Of a stretch of DNA of 9,439 nucleotides, positions 1-7,366 are shown piece after piece. This DNA is from DATDCV01 sp036524155. Its GTDB lineage: Bacteria > Verrucomicrobiota > Verrucomicrobiia > Limisphaerales > UBA8199. The notes below the pieces were generated by a model. It ran no database searches and was not told the origin of the DNA. It was given only the letters and a program-made list of their open reading frames with translations. The stretch lies in assembly GCA_036524155.1 (NCBI GenBank), contig DATDCV010000559.1:1-9439 (forward strand), read 5' to 3'. Within the stretch, counting starts at the first letter, position 1. Each line of letters opens with the position of its first letter. Made by a program: the position numbers and the translations under genes.

Positions 1-311
1 CCCAGCCAGCGCTCGCCCAGCCAACGCCAGCTCCGGAATCCACAGTTGCGTCGGTGCCGCCGTATGTTGCTGCCCCCGCAGTTCCTGCGCCGGTATACGT
101 GCAACCAGAACCTGAGCCGCCGCCCTCCACGGTTTATGTAATCCCATACCCGGCCGCGACCTCCGCCTATTACGGTTACTATGCCCCGTATTATGGCGGT
201 TATTACGGGGGATACTACGCACCGTATTGTGGCCCGACCATCTCCTTGGGGTTCCGGTTTGGGGGCTTTGGCTATCACCACGGCTTTTACGGCCATCGTC
301 GCCACTGGTAA
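1..311 (+). CDS. C-terminal part of a Pro-rich, Tyr/Gly-rich, His-ending protein (5' end outside window)
   Basis: The frame is open from the left edge (first full codon at 3) to a TAA at 309-311, giving 102 visible residues. The GTG at 54 lies inside this frame and need not be the start. The visible part begins with a Pro/Ala/Val stretch of linker type. It continues with a Tyr/Gly/Pro segment in which YYAPYYGG and YYGGYYAPYCGP are near-repeats, then a short hydrophobic strand (ISLGFRFGGFGYHH), and ends in HRRHW. This composition is common in small exported or envelope-associated bacterial proteins with a low-complexity tail, but it does not define an enzymatic family. The missing N-terminus should hold the signal peptide and any recognisable domain. 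There is no neighbour on the same strand within 270 bp, so no operon context. I do not recognise the protein. The reading frame is sure; the function is unknown. Confidence 0.7.
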   Translation, partial: QPALAQPTPAPESTVASVPPYVAAPAVPAPVYVQPEPEPPPSTVYVIPYPAATSAYYGYYAPYYGGYYGGYYAPYCGPTISLGFRFGGFGYHHGFYGHRRHW

Positions 312-587
312 TCCCAAGGTCCGCCCCGGTCGGAGCAGAAGGCGAGCAAGCCACGGAGCGAATGCACCGCACCAGCCGGGCGATTCTCACCGACTCGCAA
401 GCACGCTGCGCGTCGGCCGCGCACGCGCCGGTCAAAAGATGGGGAGCAATGTGCAAATTGCGTGTTGTGAGTGACACGGGTTCAATTAAGGGTATGATGC
501 TGGTAGCGGGTTGGGCGTCCCTTATGAGGCGTCGGCTTCGTACGACGAAATTCCTGACAGTCCGACCGGCCTGCGAGCACAAACACC
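312..587. other. Non-coding spacer upstream of adenylate kinase
   Basis: This 276 bp stretch separates the first gene from adenylate kinase. Open frames cross it, but their translations are Arg/Ser/Pro-rich and run into the kinase gene in the wrong frames, as expected by chance in high-GC DNA. The left two thirds (312-470) show no hairpin followed by a T-run after the upstream stop, and nothing I can name. The right third carries a promoter (annotated separately) and a leader of roughly 80 nt. Confidence 0.6.
471..498 (+). promoter_or_regulatory. Predicted sigma70-type promoter for adenylate kinase
   Basis: GTGACA at 471-476 matches the -35 consensus TTGACA at 5 of 6 positions. TATGAT at 493-498 matches the -10 consensus TATAAT at 5 of 6. 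The spacer is 16 bp. Transcription would begin near 505, leaving a leader of about 83 nt before the ATG at 588. The box lies in a locally AT-richer patch of an otherwise GC-rich spacer, which supports it. It is a consensus match by eye; no start site has been mapped. Confidence 0.5.
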
Positions 588-1337
588 ATGCAAAAAACAA
601 AAACGGATCGAAGCGCCTGGCTCAAAGCAGGCACCGCACAATGCCAGCCGCCCCCCACGCCGCAAGCCCTTCCCTCACGCCTCGTTCTTCTGGGTGCTCC
701 CGGCGTCGGCAAGGGGACCCAAGCCGAATTGCTTTCCGCCCGTTTGGGGGCCTGTCACCTTTCCACCGGCGATATCTTCCGCGCCGCGAAGGGCTTGAGC
801 CCCTGTGAGCGAACTCCCGCGCTGGGTGCCGCCCTCGAATTCATGAAACGGGGTGAGCTGGTGCCCGATCAGACCGTGCTGGATATTGTCGCCGAGCGCG
901 TCAATTGCCTCAAATGTGAAGGCGGATTTCTCCTCGACGGCTTTCCACGGACCGTGGCCCAGGCACAAGCGCTGGAGGGATTGCTGGAAGCCGCGCAGGT
1001 GAAACTTGAAGCGGTCATCAACTACGACCTGCCGCTCGAAAAAGTAGTGGCGCGACTCAGCGGCCGGCGCACCTGCTCGAACTGCAAGGCCGTCTTCCAC
1101 GTTGTAACCCGGCCGCCCAAAGTTGAAGGCGTTTGCGATCACTGCGGCGGGAAGCTCTACCAGCGGGAGGACGACCGGCCGGAAGCCGTTCGCGTGCGGA
1201 TGCAGGCCTACGAAAAGAGCACCGCGCCCCTGGCGGACTTCTACGGGGCTCGGGGGTTGTTGGTGTCCGTGCTGGCGGAGGGTTCGCCGGAGGAAATTTA
1301 CTCCCGCACGATCAACGCCCTTAACGGCCGGAAATAA
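588..1337 (+). CDS. adk: Adenylate kinase (zinc-lid, long type)
   Basis: Catalyses ATP + AMP = 2 ADP in the cytoplasm. The 249-residue product has the P-loop GAPGVGKGT at 36-44, the AMP-binding LSTGDIFR at 58-65, and the DGFPR motif at 117-121 (R121 is a conserved substrate-binding arginine). The LID carries four cysteines, C163, C166, C183 and C186, in a CxxC-16-CxxC spacing that in the family binds structural zinc. REDDRPEAVRVR (193-204) follows. The P-loop normally sits near residue 7-15; here about 30 extra residues precede it. No in-frame ATG, GTG or TTG lies between codon 1 and the P-loop, so the extension appears real. No good Shine-Dalgarno site precedes the ATG. In many bacteria adk lies beside secY and map; here it stands alone, so it could be a second copy or a related nucleoside monophosphate kinase. 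The fold is certain; AMP as preferred substrate is inferred from the motifs. Confidence 0.93.
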   Translation: MQKTKTDRSAWLKAGTAQCQPPPTPQALPSRLVLLGAPGVGKGTQAELLSARLGACHLSTGDIFRAAKGLSPCERTPALGAALEFMKRGELVPDQTVLDIVAERVNCLKCEGGFLLDGFPRTVAQAQALEGLLEAAQVKLEAVINYDLPLEKVVARLSGRRTCSNCKAVFHVVTRPPKVEGVCDHCGGKLYQREDDRPEAVRVRMQAYEKSTAPLADFYGARGLLVSVLAEGSPEEIYSRTINALNGRK

Positions 1338-1441
1338 GGCCGCCTCAAAACTGAAGGCCTGTCGGCGGGCCTGGCCAAGGCCGGGCAGCTTCTCGCGTCC
1401 GACCGCTCTCAGGAAAAACGTCGCTTTGTCTTCGTGGGTCG

Positions 1442-1465
1442 GGCTGCATCCAGCCATCTTTGCTT
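1442..1465 (+). terminator. Weak hairpin with T-rich tail after adenylate kinase
   Basis: GGCTG at 1442-1446 and CAGCC at 1451-1455 form a 5 bp stem with a CATC loop, followed by ATCTTTGCTT. The shape is that of a weak intrinsic terminator between adk (stop at 1337) and the next gene (start at 1511). The stem is short, the T-run is interrupted, and the site lies about 100 bp past the stop codon, so Rho-dependent termination or none is equally possible. Confidence 0.22.
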
Positions 1466-1488
1466 GCGCCGCCCCGCGTTTCGATTAT
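1460..1488 (+). promoter_or_regulatory. Weak promoter-like pair before the secreted glycosidase-like gene
   Basis: TTGCTT (1460-1465, 3 of 6 to consensus) and GATTAT (1483-1488, 4 of 6) are separated by 17 bp. A start near 1495 would give a leader of about 16 nt before the ATG at 1511. It is the only plausible pair I see in this spacer, but the match is weak. Confidence 0.25.
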
Positions 1489-1510
1489 ACCCAAACGCGG
1501 ACATCAACCT

Positions 1511-4500
1511 ATGAAGATTAACTGCCTTCCTGGCCTGCTGTTTCTCATCTCGGTCCCGGCACTCGGGGCCACCTTCGATGCTGCGCCGTTCGCACTACCG
1601 CTGCCGGAGGGCAACGGCCTCTTGTGGGAAGACCCGCGCGAGATTCACCAGGTAGTCGTGCATTTCGAAGGCGCGGCACCGTCGCCCGACGGCCTGAAAC
1701 TTGAGTATTGGGGCAGCCGATGGCCCCAGCAACACCTGCCCAAAGACCGCGAGCCCGGCGGCGGCGATGTCGGCTGGATGGAGCTCGGCAACTGGTACAA
1801 ATACGCCTGGCGGCAAGCCGACGCCGAAGCGAGCGGCGACGGTTCGAAGATTAGCTTCAGCTTCCGTCCTGTGAATCAGAAGGAATTCCCAAAGCTGGCA
1901 GATTACCCGGCGGCGTTCCGCTACACGCTCAAGCTCCGCGTGCGTTCGGATTCGACGCTCCCCAAGATCACGCGCATCGAGGCCTTAACGGATTCGGTCG
2001 TGGAAAAACGTAACGTCACCCTGGCGTGGAAGAACACGCCGTCCGGTTCCCTGCAGGTGTCGGCTTTCAATGGCGGCGTTTCAGTGCGGAAAGGCGCGAG
2101 GCTCGAGACTCCTCTCGCGCTGGAGTGCTCGGCCAACGCGGACCCAAACACGTTCGATCGCACGCTGGTGACCGTCCGCAATGGAAAAGATACATTCACG
2201 TTCGCGGCCGACGACCTCAGGAACGGCGCGCTGTTTCTGCCGTCGTTCGGCGTGGCGATCCTCCCGGACGGCGACGACCGGAATTACGCGGCTGTGGAGG
2301 CCGAGCAGAAAACCAAAGGCGACAAAACACTCTACGACCGCGTTGCCGCAATGCCTGAGCAAACCTGGCGCGCCGCCTGGGACAGCATGCCGCCGAAGAA
2401 ATCACGCATTTACTTTCCGATGGGGCTGGACGGCGGTCGCCAGCGGTTCCTGCTCGAGGCCAACGGCACGATCCAGTGCCGGCACAACGATCATTACTTG
2501 AAAGGCCGACCCGGCAGAGACACCCCGCGCCTGAATCTCGAGCCGGCCCCGGCGCGCTTCCGATTTGGGCCGGACCGACAACCGGTGGACCGCTCGCTCG
2601 AAGAGGATAGCGCCCCAATCTGCACCACGACGTGGGATGCTGACGGTCTGCGAACGATCCAAACCGCTTTTGTCACCGAACTTCCGGGCACTAGAGCAGA
2701 TGGGGCGGTGCCGGAAGCAGATGCGTTCGCCGTCTGCCTTGCCCGCTTCGTGTTCACGAACGCTTCCGCATCCCCAAAAACGGCCAGCCTTCCTTTCGAA
2801 TACAGCGCGGCTGACTCGAAGCCGGCGCTGCGGGTTGATGATCAAGGTCTTGTCTGGGTCGGCGATAAGGTCCGGGCGCAGGTCATCGCGGATGCGAAAG
2901 GCGGATCCGCGAACGACAGGCTGGTGTGGAACTGGACTCTGGCGCCTGGTGAATCGAAACAGGTATTCGTGAAAATCCCCTACCTGCTCCTGACCGGGAA
3001 AGACGAACAAGAGGCGCTTGCGCGTTTGGATTTTGAGGCCCAACGCCTGGCAGTGGCCGGGTATTGGCATCGGCGGCTCGCGGAAGGCTCAAAGCTGATC
3101 ACGCCGGAACCGGTTTTGGACACATTCTATCGGGCCGACGCCGGGCACCTGCTCATCAATTGCGAGCGTGAGCCCAACAGCAACCGCCGCTTTGCCCGGG
3201 TTGGCTCATTTTCCTACGGCGCCTATGGCAACGAATCGTGCATGATGGTGGTGGACCTGGACCGCCGCGGTTACCATCGTGAGGCCCAAGAGTGCCTCGA
3301 TGCCTGGCTTCATTACCAGGGCACAGTTGCATTGCCCGGAGATTTCTCCACGAAAGAAGGTGTGTTGTACGGAGCGGGCGGTTATGAAGCCGGCGGCTAC
3401 AACCAACATCACGGCTGGATCCTCTGGATGATGGCCGAGCATTATCGTTTCACGCGTGACGGCGAGTGGCTCCGGTCCGCCGCCACCGGCATCATCGCCG
3501 GCGCCGATTGGATCATCCGTGAAACAAAGCGCACGGCCGACCGCCACGAACTCGAGCGCGGCCTTCTCCCCGCCGGCAGCCTCGAAGACATCGGCGACTG
3601 GTGGACCTGGCTCTCAACGAGCTGTTATACCTGGCGTGGGCTCGACTCCGCCGCGTGGGCGCTGGAGCAAATCAAACATCCGGAGGCGAGGCGGATTCGC
3701 CAGGCAGCCGATGCATTCCATACCGCGCTGCTTGCGAATTTCCGCGCCGCCAGCCGGCGCTCTCCCGTCGTGCGCCTGCGCGACGGCACCGCCGTGCCCA
3801 AGATCCCTTCCTATGTGCACCGCCGTGGCCGGAGTTTCGGCTGGATTTGCGAAACCCTCGAGGGCTCTCTCCACTTGCTCATCACCGGCGCTCTGAACCC
3901 TCGCTCGCCGGAGGCCGAATGGATTCTCAAAGATTACGAGGACAATCTGTACCTTTCGAACCAATACGGCTATACGCTCGATGATTTTGACAAATGGTGG
4001 TTCGGTCGCGGCGGCATGTCGATGCAGGCCTGTTTGTTGCTGGATGTCGAGCCCTATTTGTACCGCGACGACGTGAAGCACGCGCTGCGCGCCACCTTTA
4101 ACGCCATTGCTGTCAGCCATTTCCCCGACGTCCACATGAACACCGAACATGCGTTGCCGGAGATGGGTGACTGGCGCGGCGACCACTACAAAAGCTCGGA
4201 CGAGTCGAACGCCTGCGGCTGGCTGCGCTATCTGTTCCTCCGCGAGAGCGGCGACCAGTTGCTCCTCGGCCAGGCCGTCCCCCGCGAATGGCTCAAGGCC
4301 GGCCAGAAATGCGGCCTCGAACGGGCGGCAACGCATTTCGGCCGAGTGAGTATTCTGTATACCGCGGCGGGAAATCAGATCACCGCCAGCCTGGATGGTC
4401 CGGCTCGCAATCCGCCCAAGGAAATCCGTTTGCGGTTCCGCACACCGAATGAAGAGCCGCTCAGGAACGTGACTGTTAATGGCAGCAAGTGGAAGAAACT

Positions 4501-4564
4501 GCAGGGTGATTGGGTCCTGCTGCCCGGCAACATCGGCTCTGCCCGGGTGGTAGCGCAGTATTGA
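1511..4564 (+). CDS. Secreted six-hairpin glycosidase-like protein
   Basis: A 1017-residue exported protein, probably acting on carbohydrate outside the cytoplasm. I chose the ATG at 1511 over the upstream in-frame TTG at 1460 because it starts a clean signal peptide: K2, then a hydrophobic core, with cleavage near ALGA (17-20). Residues about 21-165 look like a beta-sandwich, possibly sugar-binding (WEDPREIH at 39-46, LEYWGSRWP at 64-72). Residues about 170-505 are beta-rich. Residues about 510-930 are helical and carry typical (alpha/alpha)6-barrel signatures: QHHGWILWMMAEHY (632-645) then TRDGEWL (648-654), GLLPAGSLEDIGDWWTW (684-700), and a run rich in acidic residues from EMGDWRGDHY (884-893) to SSDESN (895-900). 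Residues about 940-1017 form a final small beta domain, usual after such barrels. Candidate catalytic acids are E692, D693, D696, E884 and D887. No Shine-Dalgarno site is visible before the ATG. The exact glycoside hydrolase family and substrate are not identifiable by eye, and a non-catalytic role is possible. Confidence 0.72.
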   Translation: MKINCLPGLLFLISVPALGATFDAAPFALPLPEGNGLLWEDPREIHQVVVHFEGAAPSPDGLKLEYWGSRWPQQHLPKDREPGGGDVGWMELGNWYKYAWRQADAEASGDGSKISFSFRPVNQKEFPKLADYPAAFRYTLKLRVRSDSTLPKITRIEALTDSVVEKRNVTLAWKNTPSGSLQVSAFNGGVSVRKGARLETPLALECSANADPNTFDRTLVTVRNGKDTFTFAADDLRNGALFLPSFGVAILPDGDDRNYAAVEAEQKTKGDKTLYDRVAAMPEQTWRAAWDSMPPKKSRIYFPMGLDGGRQRFLLEANGTIQCRHNDHYLKGRPGRDTPRLNLEPAPARFRFGPDRQPVDRSLEEDSAPICTTTWDADGLRTIQTAFVTELPGTRADGAVPEADAFAVCLARFVFTNASASPKTASLPFEYSAADSKPALRVDDQGLVWVGDKVRAQVIADAKGGSANDRLVWNWTLAPGESKQVFVKIPYLLLTGKDEQEALARLDFEAQRLAVAGYWHRRLAEGSKLITPEPVLDTFYRADAGHLLINCEREPNSNRRFARVGSFSYGAYGNESCMMVVDLDRRGYHREAQECLDAWLHYQGTVALPGDFSTKEGVLYGAGGYEAGGYNQHHGWILWMMAEHYRFTRDGEWLRSAATGIIAGADWIIRETKRTADRHELERGLLPAGSLEDIGDWWTWLSTSCYTWRGLDSAAWALEQIKHPEARRIRQAADAFHTALLANFRAASRRSPVVRLRDGTAVPKIPSYVHRRGRSFGWICETLEGSLHLLITGALNPRSPEAEWILKDYEDNLYLSNQYGYTLDDFDKWWFGRGGMSMQACLLLDVEPYLYRDDVKHALRATFNAIAVSHFPDVHMNTEHALPEMGDWRGDHYKSSDESNACGWLRYLFLRESGDQLLLGQAVPREWLKAGQKCGLERAATHFGRVSILYTAAGNQITASLDGPARNPPKEIRLRFRTPNEEPLRNVTVNGSKWKKLQGDWVLLPGNIGSARVVAQY

Positions 4565-4595
4565 CACCGAGCCGCCGGCACATCGCAACCCGGCC

Positions 4596-7310
4596 TCATT
4601 CGCGCAGGCGAAAGAAGCCAGTAGTGTTGGTCATAGGAAACACCGCCGAGCTTGCCACTCCGGGCTGCAAAATCCACGGGCCGCCGACATTCGTCGCCAT
4701 CTCAAGGCTCAGCGCGGGGTCGCTCCAGTTCAAGCTCAGGGCGTCGGCCACGCGTTCGAACTGGAGCACGGGAAAGGGAAGTTGCGACGGCAGTACCAAC
4801 GCCTCGACCTCCGCGCCGAACACCACTTGTGAACCAGCGGGATCTCTCCGGTGTACTTCGACAGCGAGCATATTCGTGCCTTGCGCCAACCCGGGAGCGC
4901 CCACGTCAAACGGGCCCTCATAGGCCGGGAGAGCCACCGAACGCGATGCCGGCGTCGTGAAAAATGCGGGGGTGTTGGTGATCCCCAGCCTGAACAGCTC
5001 GGCATTATTCAGCCAGAATATCGCGCCGTCGGCTACCAGCGTACGCAGGCGAAGTTGCGCGTTCGTGATGCCGGCCGGGAGCAGGAATGGTCTCCGGAAG
5101 TAGTAGGTCACTCGGCCGGGCGCGGTCGACAAAGCGGTCCGGATCGGCTCAGGCAACGAAACGCTTGATTGGGCGAACAGGGCGGCGCCGCTTGGCCAGC
5201 CGGAATCGTCATACGTTGAGGCGCGCCATGCCGTGCTCAAATCCGACCCGCTTTGCTCATATTTCCAAAGGGTGGCATCACCAGGTGTGATCAGTGACAA
5301 CGGAACCCGAACCCCCACCAGGCCATTGAGTCCTGTCACCGTTGCCGGCTGGAGGGAATTGATAACGTTGGACACGCTCAGCGTGTAGTCGACCCGTTTC
5401 GTTTGGCGCGCGGTAGCCAGCGCGACATTCGTTTTTTGGAAGAGCATGGCCTGGAGCAGCGGGACGGCGACTCCCGCCCCGGAGAGAGAGTAGTTTGCGA
5501 CGTTCGTCGCTGCCGACTCGTTTACGGGTTCAGCAAAGTGCACGGTGACGTTTTCCGGCGACTCAGCCACCGCGCCCGCCACTCCGGGCAGGGCCAAACA
5601 CACGATGGCCAGTTGGTCCCAGCGCACGGTCGGCCCCGTGCCGGTCGAGGCGCCCAGCTTGAAGCCGATGCTGACCTGTCCGCTGCCAGCACTGGTGAAA
5701 TTCATCCTGTATTGCCTCCAGACGTTTCCGTTGCCGTTCTCGCCGGTGTCAGAGAATTTCCGGATCAGGGTCCACGTGCCGGAGTTGCCGTCGAAATCCT
5801 GCGCGCTGAAATTGCCCGCCTTGTAGGCGCATTCCGCCCAGAACGGAGAACTAAAGCTCGGACAGCGAATCCAGACAGAGACGGAATAGGGGGTGTTGGG
5901 CCGCACCGGAAAGACCTGCACGCGCGCGGAGGACCCGGGTCCTGTGCGGGTCGCCTGCAGGGCATTCCCGGTTTGGCCGGAGGCCTCCAGGGAAAAAGCA
6001 GCCGTGCTGCCCCACGAAGCGTCGAACGAGGAAGTCCAGGTCGGCAGAGTTTCGAACGGCTGCAGGTAACTGGCGCCGTTGGTAACGATGCCGCTGCCCA
6101 TATTGGTGGACTGGAGCGAAAGGTTGAAGTTGCACGCGGTGGTGAGGTCAGGGTTGACGATGATCCCGCGATTGAGGCCTGCCGTATAGCCGCCCCTGGT
6201 CGCGCTTACATCATAGGTGCCCGCAGGAACAAGTGGCAATGTGTAACTGCCATCCGATGCCGTTGTCGCATACAGCGGGGGGTTCAGAACGCTGACGACC
6301 GCGCCCCCGATTGGGTTGTTCCCGGCATCCCTCACTGAACCGCTCAATTGCCCCAGCGGTCCCGCGTTGGTGTAGCTGGCGCACACGACAAGTCCCATCA
6401 ACTCGGAGCCGGAAACGGCCACATCGTTCTGGTAGTAATTGCCGTTCGCGTAATTATTGCGGTTGACGCGCCACACATTCAACCCGCCGGTGGCGGTGAT
6501 CCGCAGGTAGTAGGTTCGGCCCGGCACGACCTGCACCTCGTTCACCGCCCATTTGACCAGTATCGGGAAGTACTCGCCGTCCACCATCAGGCGCGTGCTG
6601 CGCGCCGGCCCTATCGGGGTACCGGTCGGCCCGCCTTCGAACACCTGGGCCGTCCAGTAATAGTGGACATTGTAGCCCGCGGCCATCATGCCCTTGACCG
6701 CGACAATGCGATTGCCTCTCGCAACGAAAGTCTGGCCGTGCGAAGCTGTCCAGGTTCCCAGCTCGTATTGGTCGCTGCAATAACCGGTCGGAGAGGTCGA
6801 ATAATACGCCAGGCTCGCCATGCACGGCGCACTGAGGTCGAGACAGGAGTCCGCGCCTGAAGCGTTGACGATCCCGAAATAATTCGTGTCGAACAGGCCC
6901 GCATTGCCGGTAGTCCGCTGGTAGAGAAAGCCAACCTCGAACGAATAATGACCCCAATTGGGCGGGCGCTCGACGCTGAGGACCGGCGTAGTGTCGGACG
7001 TGCTGACGCCGTCGCGCACCTGGAAATCGTAACCATTCGGGCGCAATAGCACGATCTCCACAAAACCGTTGGCATCAGTCGTTCCCAGCAGCACGCCCCA
7101 GGACGTATAGATCTGCTTCCCGGCAAGCGGTTGGCCGTTCTCGTCCCAAACATGCACATAGGCGGAATGGTTGCCTGCGTTTTCGTAGGAACCAACCTCG
7201 CGCCAATAGGCAAGGTTGTATTGGCCGGCGCCTGCGCCGGACAGCATTAGAGCGAAGGCTATGGCAAGGGTCGCCTTTAGCCTCAAACAAAGGGGGGCAT
7301 TCGCGTTCAT
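4596..7310 (-). CDS. Secreted modular beta-sandwich protein with carboxypeptidase-regulatory-like and carbohydrate-binding-like domains
   Basis: A 904-residue exported protein with no recognisable catalytic domain. Residues 1-29 are a signal peptide (basic LRLK, hydrophobic core, then GAGAG). Further modules: Ig-like at about 48-115; a region with scattered Cys (156, 163, 178) and many aromatics at about 120-312, which I cannot assign; a carboxypeptidase-regulatory-like fold at about 320-400 (GSVRDAGNNPIGGAVV, DGSYTLPLVPAGTYDV); a CBM4/9-like jelly roll at about 418-572; an SbsA/Big-type Ig domain at about 575-665 (VTVHFAEPVNESAATNVANY); a galactose-binding-like module at about 672-840 (WRASTYDDSGWPSGAALF, NMLAVEVH); and a C-terminal module at 845-904 with LNWSDPALSLEMATN and terminal FFRLRE. 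From memory, that last module recurs at the ends of many verrucomicrobial exported proteins; a sorting or anchoring role is speculation. The ATG at 7308-7310 is supported by the signal peptide. The stop lies 31 bp from the convergent neighbour. A surface or carbohydrate-binding role is inferred. Confidence 0.75.
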   Translation of the reverse strand: MNANAPLCLRLKATLAIAFALMLSGAGAGQYNLAYWREVGSYENAGNHSAYVHVWDENGQPLAGKQIYTSWGVLLGTTDANGFVEIVLLRPNGYDFQVRDGVSTSDTTPVLSVERPPNWGHYSFEVGFLYQRTTGNAGLFDTNYFGIVNASGADSCLDLSAPCMASLAYYSTSPTGYCSDQYELGTWTASHGQTFVARGNRIVAVKGMMAAGYNVHYYWTAQVFEGGPTGTPIGPARSTRLMVDGEYFPILVKWAVNEVQVVPGRTYYLRITATGGLNVWRVNRNNYANGNYYQNDVAVSGSELMGLVVCASYTNAGPLGQLSGSVRDAGNNPIGGAVVSVLNPPLYATTASDGSYTLPLVPAGTYDVSATRGGYTAGLNRGIIVNPDLTTACNFNLSLQSTNMGSGIVTNGASYLQPFETLPTWTSSFDASWGSTAAFSLEASGQTGNALQATRTGPGSSARVQVFPVRPNTPYSVSVWIRCPSFSSPFWAECAYKAGNFSAQDFDGNSGTWTLIRKFSDTGENGNGNVWRQYRMNFTSAGSGQVSIGFKLGASTGTGPTVRWDQLAIVCLALPGVAGAVAESPENVTVHFAEPVNESAATNVANYSLSGAGVAVPLLQAMLFQKTNVALATARQTKRVDYTLSVSNVINSLQPATVTGLNGLVGVRVPLSLITPGDATLWKYEQSGSDLSTAWRASTYDDSGWPSGAALFAQSSVSLPEPIRTALSTAPGRVTYYFRRPFLLPAGITNAQLRLRTLVADGAIFWLNNAELFRLGITNTPAFFTTPASRSVALPAYEGPFDVGAPGLAQGTNMLAVEVHRRDPAGSQVVFGAEVEALVLPSQLPFPVLQFERVADALSLNWSDPALSLEMATNVGGPWILQPGVASSAVFPMTNTTGFFRLRE

Positions 7311-7337
7311 AGGGTCCCAGCACCGGGTCGTAATCTC

Positions 7338-7366
7338 CTTATACCAGAACCCCTGGGATCAGTTAA
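7338..7366 (-). promoter_or_regulatory. Predicted sigma70-type promoter for the modular exported protein
   Basis: Read on the minus strand, TTAACT (7366-7361, 4 of 6 to the -35 consensus) and TATAAG (7343-7338, 5 of 6 to the -10 consensus) are 17 bp apart. Transcription would start near 7331, giving a leader of about 20 nt before the ATG at 7310. The AAGGAG that overlaps the -10 box looks like a Shine-Dalgarno site, but it lies 24 nt from the ATG and would fall upstream of the transcript. The promoter reading therefore explains it better. Confidence 0.42.

Noticed and set aside
227..808. 193-residue plus-strand frame running from the spacer into adenylate kinase
   Set aside because: Its 3' part overlaps the kinase P-loop region in another frame and its composition is Arg/Ser/Pro-rich noise.
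1366..1388. GC-rich hairpin (GGCCT-GGCCA-AGGCC) after adenylate kinase as an intrinsic terminator
   Set aside because: The bases pair, but no T-run follows, so the intrinsic terminator signature is missing.
675..1457. 260-residue open frame on the minus strand opposite adenylate kinase
   Set aside because: It mirrors a confidently assigned gene in a high-GC region where antisense stop codons are rare, and the translation has no recognisable motif.
1460..1510. Upstream TTG start (17 extra residues) for the glycosidase-like protein
   Set aside because: It would place a Pro/Arg-rich segment before the signal peptide; the ATG at 1511 gives a normal signal peptide directly.
3614..4588. 324-residue open frame on the minus strand opposite the glycosidase-like gene
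   Set aside because: It is antisense to a well-supported secreted protein and has no domain or signal peptide. It is explained by codon bias.
4565..4595. Bidirectional terminator between the convergent genes
   Set aside because: The 31 bp contain short GC-rich palindromic bits such as GCCGGC but no stem followed by a T-run on either strand.
5403..6338. 311-residue open frame on the plus strand opposite the modular exported protein
   Set aside because: The translation is Arg/Gly-rich without motifs and is antisense to a gene with recognisable domains.
7075..7323. GTG at 7323 on the minus strand with AAGGAG 11 nt upstream, opening an 82-residue frame
   Set aside because: The spacing is tolerable, but the frame overlaps the signal-peptide region of the exported-protein gene, the product has no motif, and AAGGAG is better read as part of the TATAAG -10 region.
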